Notes under the pieces: generated by a model
The model's database searches: none
What the model saw: the letters and a program-made list of their open reading frames with translations, nothing else
Told to the model about the DNA's origin: nothing
In this document: piece by piece, positions 38,295-45,894 of the stretch
Position numbering within the stretch: position 1 is the first letter of the stretch
How the letters are laid out: the number at the start of each line of letters is the position of its first letter
Made by a program: the position numbers and the translations under genes
DNA from: an uncultured Luteimonas sp.
GTDB taxonomy: Bacteria > Pseudomonadota > Gammaproteobacteria > Xanthomonadales > Xanthomonadaceae
NCBI GenBank assembly: GCA_938008415.1
Contig: CALLKI010000060.1
Span: 1-64,000 of the forward strand
Length of the DNA: 64,000 nucleotides
Reading direction: 5' to 3'

Positions 38295-38923
38295 TGCGCG
38301 TCGCCTCCCCTGGGTGCGTTGCGGCCGAGGCCCTGCAGGTAGGCGACCAGGGCGTCCAGTTCGGTCCTGCCCTCCAGCTCCTGCGGCGCCTGCGCGATTT
38401 CCCCGTCGGTGTAAGGGTCGCCGATCCGCTGCAGGGCGCGCATGCGCGCGACGGTGCGGCCGATGTCGACCGGGCGCTTCGCCAGCCACGGGTAGGCCGG
38501 CATGTTGGATTCGGGCACCACGTCGCGCGGGTTGTTCAGGTGGACGCGGTGCCAGTCGTCGGAGTAGCGGCCGCCCACGCGCGCCAGGTCCGGGCCGGTG
38601 CGCTTGGAGCCCCACTGGAACGGGCGGTCGTAGACCGACTCGCCGGCCAGCGAGTAGTGGCCGTAGCGCTCGGACTCGAAGCGCAGCGTGCGCACCATCT
38701 GCGAATGGCAGTTGTAGCAGCCCTCGCGGACGTACACGTCGCGGCCGGCCAGCTCCAGGGCCGGGTAGGGCCTGACCCCGGGAAGCGGCTCGATCGCCTC
38801 GGCCTGGTACATCAGCGGGATGATCTCGGCGAGCCCGCCGATGGAGACCACCACCGCGATCAGGACCGCCATCAGGCCGATGTTCTTCTCGACTTTCTCG
38901 TGTGCGTTGCTGGTCTGGCTCAT
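38291..38923 (-). CDS. ccoO: cbb3 oxidase subunit II, monohaem cytochrome c
   Basis: 210 residues from MSQTSNAHEKVEKNIG. One membrane helix (about 16-38) and a periplasmic cytochrome c domain with the haem motif CYNCH (GCYNCHSQMVR), the FQWGSKRTGPDLARVGGRYSDDWH block and an axial Met in ESNMPAYPW. It overlaps ccoN and ccoQ by 4 bp each. Start at 38923 chosen because further upstream codons overlap ccoN and are not CcoO-like. Confidence 0.96.
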   Translation of the reverse strand: MSQTSNAHEKVEKNIGLMAVLIAVVVSIGGLAEIIPLMYQAEAIEPLPGVRPYPALELAGRDVYVREGCYNCHSQMVRTLRFESERYGHYSLAGESVYDRPFQWGSKRTGPDLARVGGRYSDDWHRVHLNNPRDVVPESNMPAYPWLAKRPVDIGRTVARMRALQRIGDPYTDGEIAQAPQELEGRTELDALVAYLQGLGRNAPRGGDAQ

Positions 38924-40413
38924 GCCTGGGCTCCTGCACGGGCCTGCGCGGCGGGCGCAAGCATCTGGGAGGGGTCGGGTGGCAGCACCGGCTGGTCGGC
39001 GGCCACGGCCTGGCGCTGGCTCCAGGTCTTCCACACGTTCAGGGCCATCAGGAACATGCCGGCCAGCACGATCACGCCACCGGCCAGGCGGACCAGGTAG
39101 TACGGGTAGGTGGCGTTGAGCGCCTCGACGAAGCTGTAGGTCAGCGTGCCGTCATCGTTGGTCGCGCGCCACATCAGCCCCTGCATGACGCCCGCGATCC
39201 ACATCGAGGCGATGTAGAGCACCACGCCGATGGTGTGCATCCAGAAGTGCAGGTCGACCCACTTCGTCGAGTACATCTCCTTCAGGCCGAGCAGCCTGGG
39301 CAGGAGCGAGTAGATCGAGCCGATCGAGATCATCGCCACCCAGCCCAGGGCGCCGGCGTGGACGTGGCCGATCGTCCAGTCGGTGTAGTGGGACAGCGAG
39401 TTGACCGTCTTGATCGACATCATCGGTCCCTCGAACGTGGCGATCATGTAGAAGCTGACCGAGACGATGAGGAACTTCAGGATCGGGTCGGTGCGCAGTT
39501 TGTGCCACACGCCCGAGAGGGTCATGATGCCGTTGATCGCGCCGCCCCAGCTGGGCGCCAGCAGGATCAGCGAGAACACCATGCCCAGCGACTGGGCCCA
39601 GTCGGGCAGGGCGGTGTACTGCAGGTGGTGCGGACCGGCCCACATGTAGACCGCGATCAGCGCCCAGAAGTGCACGATCGACAGCCGGTACGAGTACACC
39701 GGGCGCTGCGCCTGCTTCGGGACGAAGTAGTACATCATCCCGAGGAAGCCCGCGGTCAGGAAGAAGCCGACCGCGTTGTGGCCGTACCACCACTGGACCA
39801 TCGCGTCCACGGCGCCGCTGTACATGCTGTAGGACTTGGTCAGGTCCACCGGCATGGAGATGTTGTTGACGATGTGCAGCAGGGCCACGGCGATGATGAA
39901 GGCGCCGTAGAACCAGTTGGCGACGTAGATGTGCTTGACCCGGCGCCTGGCGATGGTGCCGAAGAACAGCACCGCGTAGGCCACCCACACCGCGGTGATC
40001 AGGATGTCGATCGGCCACTCCAGCTCGGCGTATTCCTTGCCCTGGGTGATGCCCAGGGGCAGGGTGATGGCCGCCAGCACGATCACCGCCTGCCAGCCCC
40101 AGAACACGAACGCCGCCAGCCTGTCGCTGAGCAGGCGCACGTGGCAGGTGCGCTGGACCACGTGCAGGCTGGTGGCGAACAGCGCGCACCCGCCGAACGC
40201 GAAGATCACCGCGTTGGTGTGCAGGGGGCGCAGCCGCCCGTAGGACAGCCACTCGATGCCGTGGGTGAGGTCGGGCCAGTACAGCTGCGCGGCGATGATG
40301 ACGCCGACCAGCATGCCAACGATGCCCCAGACCACGGTCATCACCGTGAACTGGCGCACCACCTTGTCGTTGTAATAGCTTTCCGTTCGTGTTCCTGCCG
40401 CTGCCTGCTGCAT
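38920..40413 (-). CDS. ccoN: cbb3 oxidase catalytic subunit I
   Basis: 497-residue haem-copper oxidase subunit with about 12 membrane helices; reduces O2 at a haem b3-CuB centre with high affinity. Ligand histidines are visible in HTNAVIFAFGG and TSLHVVQRT (low-spin haem and helix II), WWYGHNAVGFFL (CuB with the cbb3-type Tyr on a neighbouring helix), HYTDWTIGHVHAGALG (CuB and haem histidines) and WMHTIGVV. The gene heads a run of ten genes to 31447. An FNR box with perfect consensus lies 62 bp upstream of the ATG. Confidence 0.98.
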   Translation of the reverse strand: MQQAAAGTRTESYYNDKVVRQFTVMTVVWGIVGMLVGVIIAAQLYWPDLTHGIEWLSYGRLRPLHTNAVIFAFGGCALFATSLHVVQRTCHVRLLSDRLAAFVFWGWQAVIVLAAITLPLGITQGKEYAELEWPIDILITAVWVAYAVLFFGTIARRRVKHIYVANWFYGAFIIAVALLHIVNNISMPVDLTKSYSMYSGAVDAMVQWWYGHNAVGFFLTAGFLGMMYYFVPKQAQRPVYSYRLSIVHFWALIAVYMWAGPHHLQYTALPDWAQSLGMVFSLILLAPSWGGAINGIMTLSGVWHKLRTDPILKFLIVSVSFYMIATFEGPMMSIKTVNSLSHYTDWTIGHVHAGALGWVAMISIGSIYSLLPRLLGLKEMYSTKWVDLHFWMHTIGVVLYIASMWIAGVMQGLMWRATNDDGTLTYSFVEALNATYPYYLVRLAGGVIVLAGMFLMALNVWKTWSQRQAVAADQPVLPPDPSQMLAPAAQARAGAQA

Positions 40414-40446
40414 CGGGCATTCCCCAGAAGTGGTTCCGGTGCCGGC

Positions 40447-40452
40447 ATGGTA
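40447..40452 (-). promoter_or_regulatory. -10-like hexamer of the ccoN promoter
   Basis: TACCAT on the minus strand, 23 bp beyond the FNR box at 40476-40489; predicts a start near 40440 and a leader of about 27 nt. Confidence 0.5.
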
Positions 40453-40475
40453 GGCCGGATGGGCGCCCCGGGGCC

Positions 40476-40489
40476 TTGATCCAGATCAA
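40476..40489 (-). promoter_or_regulatory. FNR-type box of the cco operon
   Basis: TTGAT-CCAG-ATCAA, a perfect match to the FNR consensus. Lies 62 bp before the ccoN ATG, and 51 bp from the separate hemN box, in the 175-bp divergent gap. Confidence 0.88.
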
Positions 40490-40540
40490 GACGGGCCGTG
40501 CCCGGGAAAGCCGTCGCGCGCCATGGGGGCGCCGGGGAGC

Positions 40541-40554
40541 TTGATCAGGGTCAA
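40541..40554 (+). promoter_or_regulatory. FNR-type box of hemN
   Basis: TTGAT-CAGG-GTCAA. Centre at 40547.5, exactly 41.5 bp before the A of the hemN ATG. A -10-like CACACT follows at 40577-40582 after 22 bp, so the predicted transcript would start at the ATG itself. Confidence 0.82.
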
Positions 40555-40588
40555 TGCCGCCCCGTGCGGGGTGCCCCACACTGCCCGC

Positions 40589-42004
40589 ATGCAGACGACG
40601 ACTTTCCCCGGGCAGAGCGCGGCCTGGACCTTCGACCGGGACCTCCTGCGCCGCTACGACCGGCCCGGGCCGCGCTATACCTCCTACCCGACCGCGCCGC
40701 AGTTCACCGGGGACTTCGGCGAGGCCGGATTCCGCGAGGCCGCCAGGCGCAGCAACGAGGAACCGATCCCGCGCCGGCTGTCGCTGTACGTGCACGTGCC
40801 GTTCTGCACCAGCCCCTGCTTCTACTGCGGCTGCAACCGGGTGATCACCCGCGACGCCGGGAAGGGGGTGGCCTACGTCGAGCGCCTGCGGCGCGAGATC
40901 GGGATGGTGGCGCCGCTGTTCGACCGCGACCGCGAGGTGGTGCAGCTGCACCTGGGCGGCGGCACCCCGAACTTCCTGCCGCCGCGGCTGGTCGGCGGGC
41001 TGGTCGACGCGCTTGCCGGGGCGTTCACCTTCAGCCACGACCCGGCGCGCGATTTTTCGATCGAGCTGGACCCGCGGCACGTCACCCCGGACGACATCGC
41101 CATGCTCTCGGCGATCGGCTTCAACCGCACGAGCCTGGGCGTGCAGGACTTCGACCCCGAGGTGCAGGCGGCGATCAACCGCGAGCAGGGCGTGGACGAG
41201 ACCCTCGCGGTGATCGAGGCCTGTCGCCGCTACGGCATGCGCTCGGTGAACGTGGACCTGATCTATGGCCTGCCGAAGCAGACCCTCGAGGGGTTCGGGC
41301 GCACCCTGGACACGGTGGTCGCCGCCCGTCCGGACCGCCTGGCGGTCTACGGCTACGCGCACATGCCCCGCCTGTTCCGGGCGCAGAGGCAGATCCGCGA
41401 GGAGGACCTGCCGGACGCCGAGGCCAGGCTGGCGCTGCTGGGCCTGGCGGTGGAGAAGCTGTCGGCCGCGGGCTACGAATACATCGGCATGGACCACTTT
41501 GCGCTGCCGGACGACGAGCTGTCCCGGGCACGGCGCGAGGGCGGCCTGCACCGCAACTTCATGGGCTACACCACCCACGCCGAGACCGACCTGGTCGGGT
41601 TCGGGGTCAGCGCGATCAGCCACATCGGCGACAGCTACAGCCAGAACCGGCGTGACCTGCCGTCGTGGGAGGCAGACATCGACGCCGGCAGGCTGCCGGT
41701 CTGGCGCGGGATGTGGATGAGCCGGGACGACGTGATCCGCGCCGACGTGATCCAGCAGATCATGTGCCAGGGCGAAGTCGACGTGCGCCGCATCGAGAAG
41801 GCCTACGGCATCCCGTTCGGCGAGTACTTCCACGCCGAGCTGGCCGCGCTCCGGCAGCTGCAGGAGGATGGCCTGGTGCAGTGCCCGCCGGGGACCATCC
41901 GCGCCACGCCGCGCGGGCGCGCCCTGCTGCGTATCATTGCCATGTGCTTCGACCGGTATCTGGACAACCAGGGCGAGGGAACGCGGTATTCCCGGACCAT
42001 CTGA
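40589..42004 (+). CDS. hemN: Oxygen-independent coproporphyrinogen III oxidase
   Basis: Radical-SAM enzyme that decarboxylates coproporphyrinogen III when O2 is scarce, supplying haem for cbb3, NorB and cytochromes. 471 residues; radical-SAM cluster CxxxCxxC at Cys73, Cys77 and Cys80 followed by Cys82 (PFCTSPCFYCGCN), with YVHVPFC preceding and HLGGGTPNFL, NVDLIYGLP, YGYAHMP and YEYIGMDHFALP later, all typical HemN. The ATG at 40589 matches the family start and sits 41.5 bp after the FNR-box centre. The regulator gene follows after 33 bp. Confidence 0.97.
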   Translation: MQTTTFPGQSAAWTFDRDLLRRYDRPGPRYTSYPTAPQFTGDFGEAGFREAARRSNEEPIPRRLSLYVHVPFCTSPCFYCGCNRVITRDAGKGVAYVERLRREIGMVAPLFDRDREVVQLHLGGGTPNFLPPRLVGGLVDALAGAFTFSHDPARDFSIELDPRHVTPDDIAMLSAIGFNRTSLGVQDFDPEVQAAINREQGVDETLAVIEACRRYGMRSVNVDLIYGLPKQTLEGFGRTLDTVVAARPDRLAVYGYAHMPRLFRAQRQIREEDLPDAEARLALLGLAVEKLSAAGYEYIGMDHFALPDDELSRARREGGLHRNFMGYTTHAETDLVGFGVSAISHIGDSYSQNRRDLPSWEADIDAGRLPVWRGMWMSRDDVIRADVIQQIMCQGEVDVRRIEKAYGIPFGEYFHAELAALRQLQEDGLVQCPPGTIRATPRGRALLRIIAMCFDRYLDNQGEGTRYSRTI

Positions 42005-42037
42005 CCTGCCATCCGGCCTGGCAGCGGGGCGGCGTGC

Positions 42038-42793
42038 GTGGCTGAACGCGAATACCCGGGAGCGGTCCGCGGGACCCCGATCGCCGACGACGGCGACGAA
42101 TTCACGTTCTGCAGCACCTGCGCGTTCTCGGCGGCCTGCCTGTCGGAGGGCTACGACAAGAGCCAGCTGCGCGACCTGCACGTGCTGGTCGAGCACGTGG
42201 GGCCGTTCCGCGAGGGCGACCACATCTTCCGCGAGGGCGACCCGTTCAACGCCATCGCCGCGGTGCGCGGCGGCACGGTCAAGACCTACGTGAACGACGC
42301 CAGCGGCCGCGAGCAGGTGCTGGGCTTCTTCCTGCCGGGCGAGGTGATCGGGCTCAACGCGATCGCCAGCGCCCGCTACCCGTGCAACGCGGTGGCGCTG
42401 GACACGGTGATGCTGTGCCGGTTCTCGTTCCCGATGATGGCCACGCTCGCCAGCCGCATGCCGGGCCTGCAGCGGCACCTGTTCAACCTGCTCAGCCAGG
42501 ACATCGGCAAGGCCTCGCTGCTGGCCGGCAACTACACCGCCGACGAGCGCCTGGCGGCGTTCCTGGTGCTGCTGTCGCGGCGCTTCGCCGAGCGCGGCTT
42601 CTCGGCCACGCGCATGCGCCTGACCATGGCCCGGACCGACATCGCCAACTACCTGCGCCTGGCGCCCGAAACCGTGAGCCGGGTGCTGCGCCGGCTGCAG
42701 GACGAGGGCGTGCTCAGGGTCGACCGCCGCGACCTGGAGATCCTCCAGCCCGCCGTGCTGGGCGAACTGGCCCACCACGTCCTGCGCGACTGA
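42038..42793 (+). CDS. fnr: FNR/Anr-type oxygen-sensing transcription regulator
   Basis: 251 residues, CRP/FNR family. N-terminal cluster cysteines Cys25, Cys28 and Cys34 (FCSTCAFSAACL, the C-x2-C-x5-C spacing of E. coli FNR) plus Cys116 (YPCNAV) should hold an O2-labile [4Fe-4S] cluster. The cNMP-like beta-roll spans about 45-125, a dimerisation helix about 135-165, and the helix-turn-helix carries Glu211, Ser214 and Arg215 (ETVSR), equivalent to E. coli E209/S212/R213 that read TTGAT half-sites. Start is a GTG, the only candidate before the cysteines. Co-transcribed with hemN; seven matching boxes lie within 20 kb. Confidence 0.95.
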   Translation: MAEREYPGAVRGTPIADDGDEFTFCSTCAFSAACLSEGYDKSQLRDLHVLVEHVGPFREGDHIFREGDPFNAIAAVRGGTVKTYVNDASGREQVLGFFLPGEVIGLNAIASARYPCNAVALDTVMLCRFSFPMMATLASRMPGLQRHLFNLLSQDIGKASLLAGNYTADERLAAFLVLLSRRFAERGFSATRMRLTMARTDIANYLRLAPETVSRVLRRLQDEGVLRVDRRDLEILQPAVLGELAHHVLRD

Positions 42794-43012
42794 GCCGCGC
42801 GTCCTCCTCCCCGCGCCGGGCCTCGCCCGAAAGCCCGATCTCTCCCTCCTCGACTGCGGGGAGGGCCGGGCTGGGGCACCTCGCCCCGCTCCCGGCCGAT
42901 GGCCGCACGCCCGGGTCCCGCCGGATGCGAGGCGCCGCCATCGCGCGAACGCCCCGGGCGCCGGCCTCCCGCGCCGCTTCCCCCCGGCCGCACGGACGAC
43001 ATCCACCCCTGC

Positions 43013-43026
43013 TTGACACAGGTCAA
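43013..43026 (+). promoter_or_regulatory. FNR-type box of norB
   Basis: TTGAC-ACAG-GTCAA. A -10-like GACGAT lies at 43049-43054 after 22 bp, predicting a start near 43061 and a 24-nt leader containing GAGG before the norB ATG. Confidence 0.82.
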
Positions 43027-43084
43027 GGTGGGGGTCGTCGCGTCGCAAGACGATGCGCCGGACCCTGAATGAGGTTCCGGAACC

Positions 43085-45370
43085 ATGGATTCGACACGCA
43101 AGCTCTGGGCAGGACTGGCGCTCCTGCTGTTCGCCTCGTTCGCCGCCCTGTTGTGGATCGGCAGCGAGATCCACCGCCAGGCGCCCCCGATGCCCGAACG
43201 GGTGGTCACCACCGACGGCACCGTGGTCTACACCTGCGCCGACATCGAGACCGGGCGCCAGGTCTGGCAGTCGATCGGCGGCCAGCAGCTGGGTTCGATC
43301 TGGGGCCACGGCGGCTACGTCGCCCCGGACTGGGGCGCGGACTGGCTGCACCGCGAGGCCGAGGCGATCCTCGACGCCTGGGCCGCGCGCGAGCACGGCG
43401 TCGACTCGTACCAGGCGCTGGACGAGCCAACCCGGGCCGCCTACGCCAAGCGCGTGCAGGCGCTGCTGCGCCCCAACACCTGGGACGCGGACACCGGCAC
43501 CATCACCGTCGACGCCGAGCGCGCCGCGGCGATGGCGAAGGTCTCCGCGCACTACGAGAGCCTGTTCTCCAACGACCCGGCCACGGCGGAGCTGCGCGAG
43601 GCCTACGCCATGCGCAACGACACCGTGCCGGACCCGGAGCACCGCCGCCAGCTCGCCGCGTTCTACTGGTGGGCGGCCTGGGCCTCGGTGACCGAGCGCC
43701 CGGGTTCGCAGATCAGCTACACCGCCAACTGGCCGCATGACGCCCTGGTCGGCAACACCCCGCCGTCCAACCTGCTGATCTGGACGGTGTTCAGCGTGCT
43801 GTTCCTGATCGCCGGCGTCGGCCTGCTCGGCTGGCACTACGCCACCGGCCACGGCGAGGAGATGCAGCCGGTGCTGCCGAAGTCCGATCCGCTGGCCTCG
43901 ATCCGGGTCACGCCCTCGATGCGCGCCACCGCGAAGTACTTCTGGGTGGTGATCGCGCTGTTCCTGGTGCAGATCCTGCTGGGCGCGACCACCGCGCACT
44001 ACCAGGTCGAGGGCCAGGAGGCCTACGGCTTCGCCCTGTCCGAGATCCTGCCGTATTCCCTGACCCGCACCTGGCACACGCAGCTGGCGGTGCTGTGGAT
44101 CGCCACCGCATGGCTGGGCATGGGCCTGTACATCGCCCCGGCCATCTCCGGGCACGAGCCGAAGTTCCAGCGCCTGGGCGTCAACGTGCTGTGGACCTGC
44201 CTGCTGGTGATCGTGGTCGGTTCCTTCGCCGGACAGTGGATGGCGGTGATGCAGAAGCTGGGCCTGGCGCACAACTTCTGGTTCGGCCACCAGGGCTGGG
44301 AATACGTGGACCTTGGGCGGTTCTGGCAGTGGTTCCTGTTCGTCGGCCTGCTGCTGTGGCTCACCCTGGTCGGCCGCGCGCTGTGGCCGGCGATGCGCAA
44401 GGGCGCGGAGTCGCGCTCGATCGTGGGCCTGCTGTTCCTGTCGGTGGTCGCGATCGGCGTGTTCTATTCGGCCGGCCTGATGTGGGGCGAGCACAGCCAC
44501 CTGTCGATGGTCGAGTACTGGCGCTGGTGGGTCGTGCACCTGTGGGTGGAAGGCTTCTTCGAGGTGTTCGCGGTGGCGGTGATCGCCTTCCTGTTCACCC
44601 GCCTGGGCCTGCTGCAGGTGCGTTCCGCCACCATCGCGGTGCTGTTCGCCACCATCATCTTCATGGCCGGGGGTGTGCTTGGCACGCTGCACCACCTGTA
44701 CTTCGCCGGCACCCCGACCGCGGTGATCGCGCTGGGCGCCAGCTTCTCGGCGCTGGAAGTGGTGCCGCTGGCCTACGTGGGCTTCGAGGCCTGGCACAAC
44801 TACCGGCTGGGCAAGGCCACGCCGTGGATGGCGAAGTACAAGTGGCCGATCATGTTCTTCCTCGCGGTGTCGTTCTGGAACCTGGTGGGCGCCGGCCTGT
44901 TCGGCTTCCTGATCAACCCGCCGCTGCCGCTGTACTACATGCAGGGCCTGAACCTGACCGCCAACCATGGCCACACCGCGATGTTCGGCGTGTACGGGAT
45001 GCTCGGCATCGGCCTGATGCTGTTCTGCCTGCGCGGGCTGAAGCCCGACCTCCGGTGGAACGAACGCCTGCTGAAGACCAGCTTCTGGTCGCTCAACATC
45101 GGCCTGGCCGGCATGTCGCTGTTCACCCTGCTGCCGCTGGGCATCCTGCAGCTGGATGCGGCGATCGAGCACGGCTACTGGTACGCGCGCTCGGCGGAAT
45201 TCATGCAGCAGCCGATCGTCGACCTGCTGGTGTGGATGCGGGTGCCGGCCGACACGGTCTTCAGCGTCGGCGCCCTGGCCCTGGCCTGGTTCGTGTTCCG
45301 GCTGTGGGTGGCGCCCAGGCGCGATGCGCTCCCGGCCGCGGACGCGGCGCTGGCCAGGGCGGGTTCCTAG
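43085..45370 (+). CDS. norB: Quinol-dependent nitric oxide reductase
   Basis: Reduces two NO to N2O using quinol, without a separate NorC. 761 residues: N-terminal membrane helix (about 7-27), a periplasmic domain of about 200 residues that resembles a haem-less cytochrome c (VYTCADIETGRQVWQSIGGQQLGS...WGADWLHREA), then about 12-13 helices of the haem-copper superfamily. Candidate ligands are His331 (TWHTQLAV), His536 and His537 (GTLHHLYF, FeB site), and His628 and His630 (NHGHTAMFG), with a conserved Glu in VEGFFEVFAV. The single-gene, long N-terminal form defines qNOR (norZ). The FNR box upstream implies anoxic/NO induction. Confidence 0.96.
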   Translation: MDSTRKLWAGLALLLFASFAALLWIGSEIHRQAPPMPERVVTTDGTVVYTCADIETGRQVWQSIGGQQLGSIWGHGGYVAPDWGADWLHREAEAILDAWAAREHGVDSYQALDEPTRAAYAKRVQALLRPNTWDADTGTITVDAERAAAMAKVSAHYESLFSNDPATAELREAYAMRNDTVPDPEHRRQLAAFYWWAAWASVTERPGSQISYTANWPHDALVGNTPPSNLLIWTVFSVLFLIAGVGLLGWHYATGHGEEMQPVLPKSDPLASIRVTPSMRATAKYFWVVIALFLVQILLGATTAHYQVEGQEAYGFALSEILPYSLTRTWHTQLAVLWIATAWLGMGLYIAPAISGHEPKFQRLGVNVLWTCLLVIVVGSFAGQWMAVMQKLGLAHNFWFGHQGWEYVDLGRFWQWFLFVGLLLWLTLVGRALWPAMRKGAESRSIVGLLFLSVVAIGVFYSAGLMWGEHSHLSMVEYWRWWVVHLWVEGFFEVFAVAVIAFLFTRLGLLQVRSATIAVLFATIIFMAGGVLGTLHHLYFAGTPTAVIALGASFSALEVVPLAYVGFEAWHNYRLGKATPWMAKYKWPIMFFLAVSFWNLVGAGLFGFLINPPLPLYYMQGLNLTANHGHTAMFGVYGMLGIGLMLFCLRGLKPDLRWNERLLKTSFWSLNIGLAGMSLFTLLPLGILQLDAAIEHGYWYARSAEFMQQPIVDLLVWMRVPADTVFSVGALALAWFVFRLWVAPRRDALPAADAALARAGS

Positions 45371-45394
45371 GCGCAGGGAGCGCGGCGCGGTTGC

Positions 45395-45429
45395 GCACCC
45401 CGGCGGCCGGGATACGGCAGCCGGGGTGC
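45395..45429 (+). other. Stem-loop between norB and the 45468 gene
   Basis: GCACCCCGGC (45395-45404) pairs perfectly with GCCGGGGTGC (45420-45429) around a 15-nt loop, 24 bp after the norB stop. No T tract. It could be an mRNA-processing or stabilising hairpin in a norB-45468 transcript or a leaky terminator. Confidence 0.45.
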
Positions 45430-45467
45430 ACCCGTTCCGCGCGGATCAACTGGACGGAGGTGTTGCC

Positions 45468-45734
45468 ATGACGGACGCGCGGCGGATCGACATCGCCCTC
45501 AACCCCGACGTGGAAATCGATGCCGCACTGGTGGCCGGCGGGCTGGGGCTGGAGGTCGGCGAGTTCCGCGAGCTCATGGAGCAGCGCAGGATCACCGTGC
45601 TGTGCGAACGCGGCACCGGCGAGGACGCCGGACTGTATCGCGCGACCTTCTACCACGGCGCGCGGCGCCTGCGGCTGGTGGTCGACGCCACGGGAACGCC
45701 CGTGGCCCATCCAACCGCCACGCACCCGCGGTAG
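45468..45734 (+). CDS. Small norB-linked protein (DUF6522-like)
   Basis: 88 residues, soluble, no signal peptide, no cysteine pair. The pattern IDIALNPDVEIDAALVAGGLGLEVGEFRELMEQRRITVLCERGTGEDAGLYRATFYHGARRLRLVVDATG resembles small proteins linked to denitrification genes, which I recall as DUF6522; the assignment is tentative. GGAGG lies 7 bp before the ATG. It follows norB by 97 bp. Oddity: the TAG stop (45732-45734) lies within the first arm of a REP-like repeat, so the last residues may have been trimmed or changed by repeat insertion. Confidence 0.65.
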   Translation: MTDARRIDIALNPDVEIDAALVAGGLGLEVGEFRELMEQRRITVLCERGTGEDAGLYRATFYHGARRLRLVVDATGTPVAHPTATHPR

Positions 45735-45815
45735 GAGCGGCTTCAGCCGCGACCGGCTCCCTTCAGTTGCCGATGACTGCAGGGGCGTCCGGGTCGCGGC
45801 TGAAGCCGCTCCTAC
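45731..45815. repeat. REP-like inverted repeat
   Basis: Left arm GTAGGAGCGGCTTCAGCC plus GCGACC (45731-45754) and right arm 45792-45815 are a perfect 24-bp inverted repeat around a 37-bp centre. Each arm itself contains CGGCTTCAGCCG, nearly palindromic. The sequence is of the REP/SMAG type known from Xanthomonadaceae genomes. It sits between the norB-linked gene and nnrS and could form a long hairpin at the transcript end. Confidence 0.9.
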
Positions 45816-45845
45816 GGGACAGGTGCGGGGGAAAGCGGCCGCGGC

Positions 45846-45859
45846 TTGACCTGCGTCAA
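45846..45859 (+). promoter_or_regulatory. FNR-type box of nnrS
   Basis: TTGAC-CTGC-GTCAA. A -10-like GATGAT lies at 45882-45887 after 22 bp, predicting transcription from about 45894, one base before the ATG at 45895. Confidence 0.8.
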
Positions 45860-45894
45860 CGTCCCCTTCGCCCGGCCGGACGATGATGGACGCC

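Noticed and set aside
42794..43012. A possible small gene or terminator between fnr and norB
   Set aside because: No coding signature; a weak CCTCC/GGAGG dyad near 42850 lacks a T tract. Only the FNR box at 43013 was kept.
39152..45172. A minus-strand open frame of about 2000 codons opposite ccoN, hemN, fnr and norB
   Set aside because: It is the antisense reflection of high-GC genes with recognised products on the other strand and lacks any domain; composition is His/Arg/Gln-rich as expected for such shadows.
45731..45815. CRISPR repeat or insertion-sequence terminal repeats
   Set aside because: Only two inverted arms, 37 bp apart, no spacer series, no transposase and no direct target duplication; fits a REP-type element.
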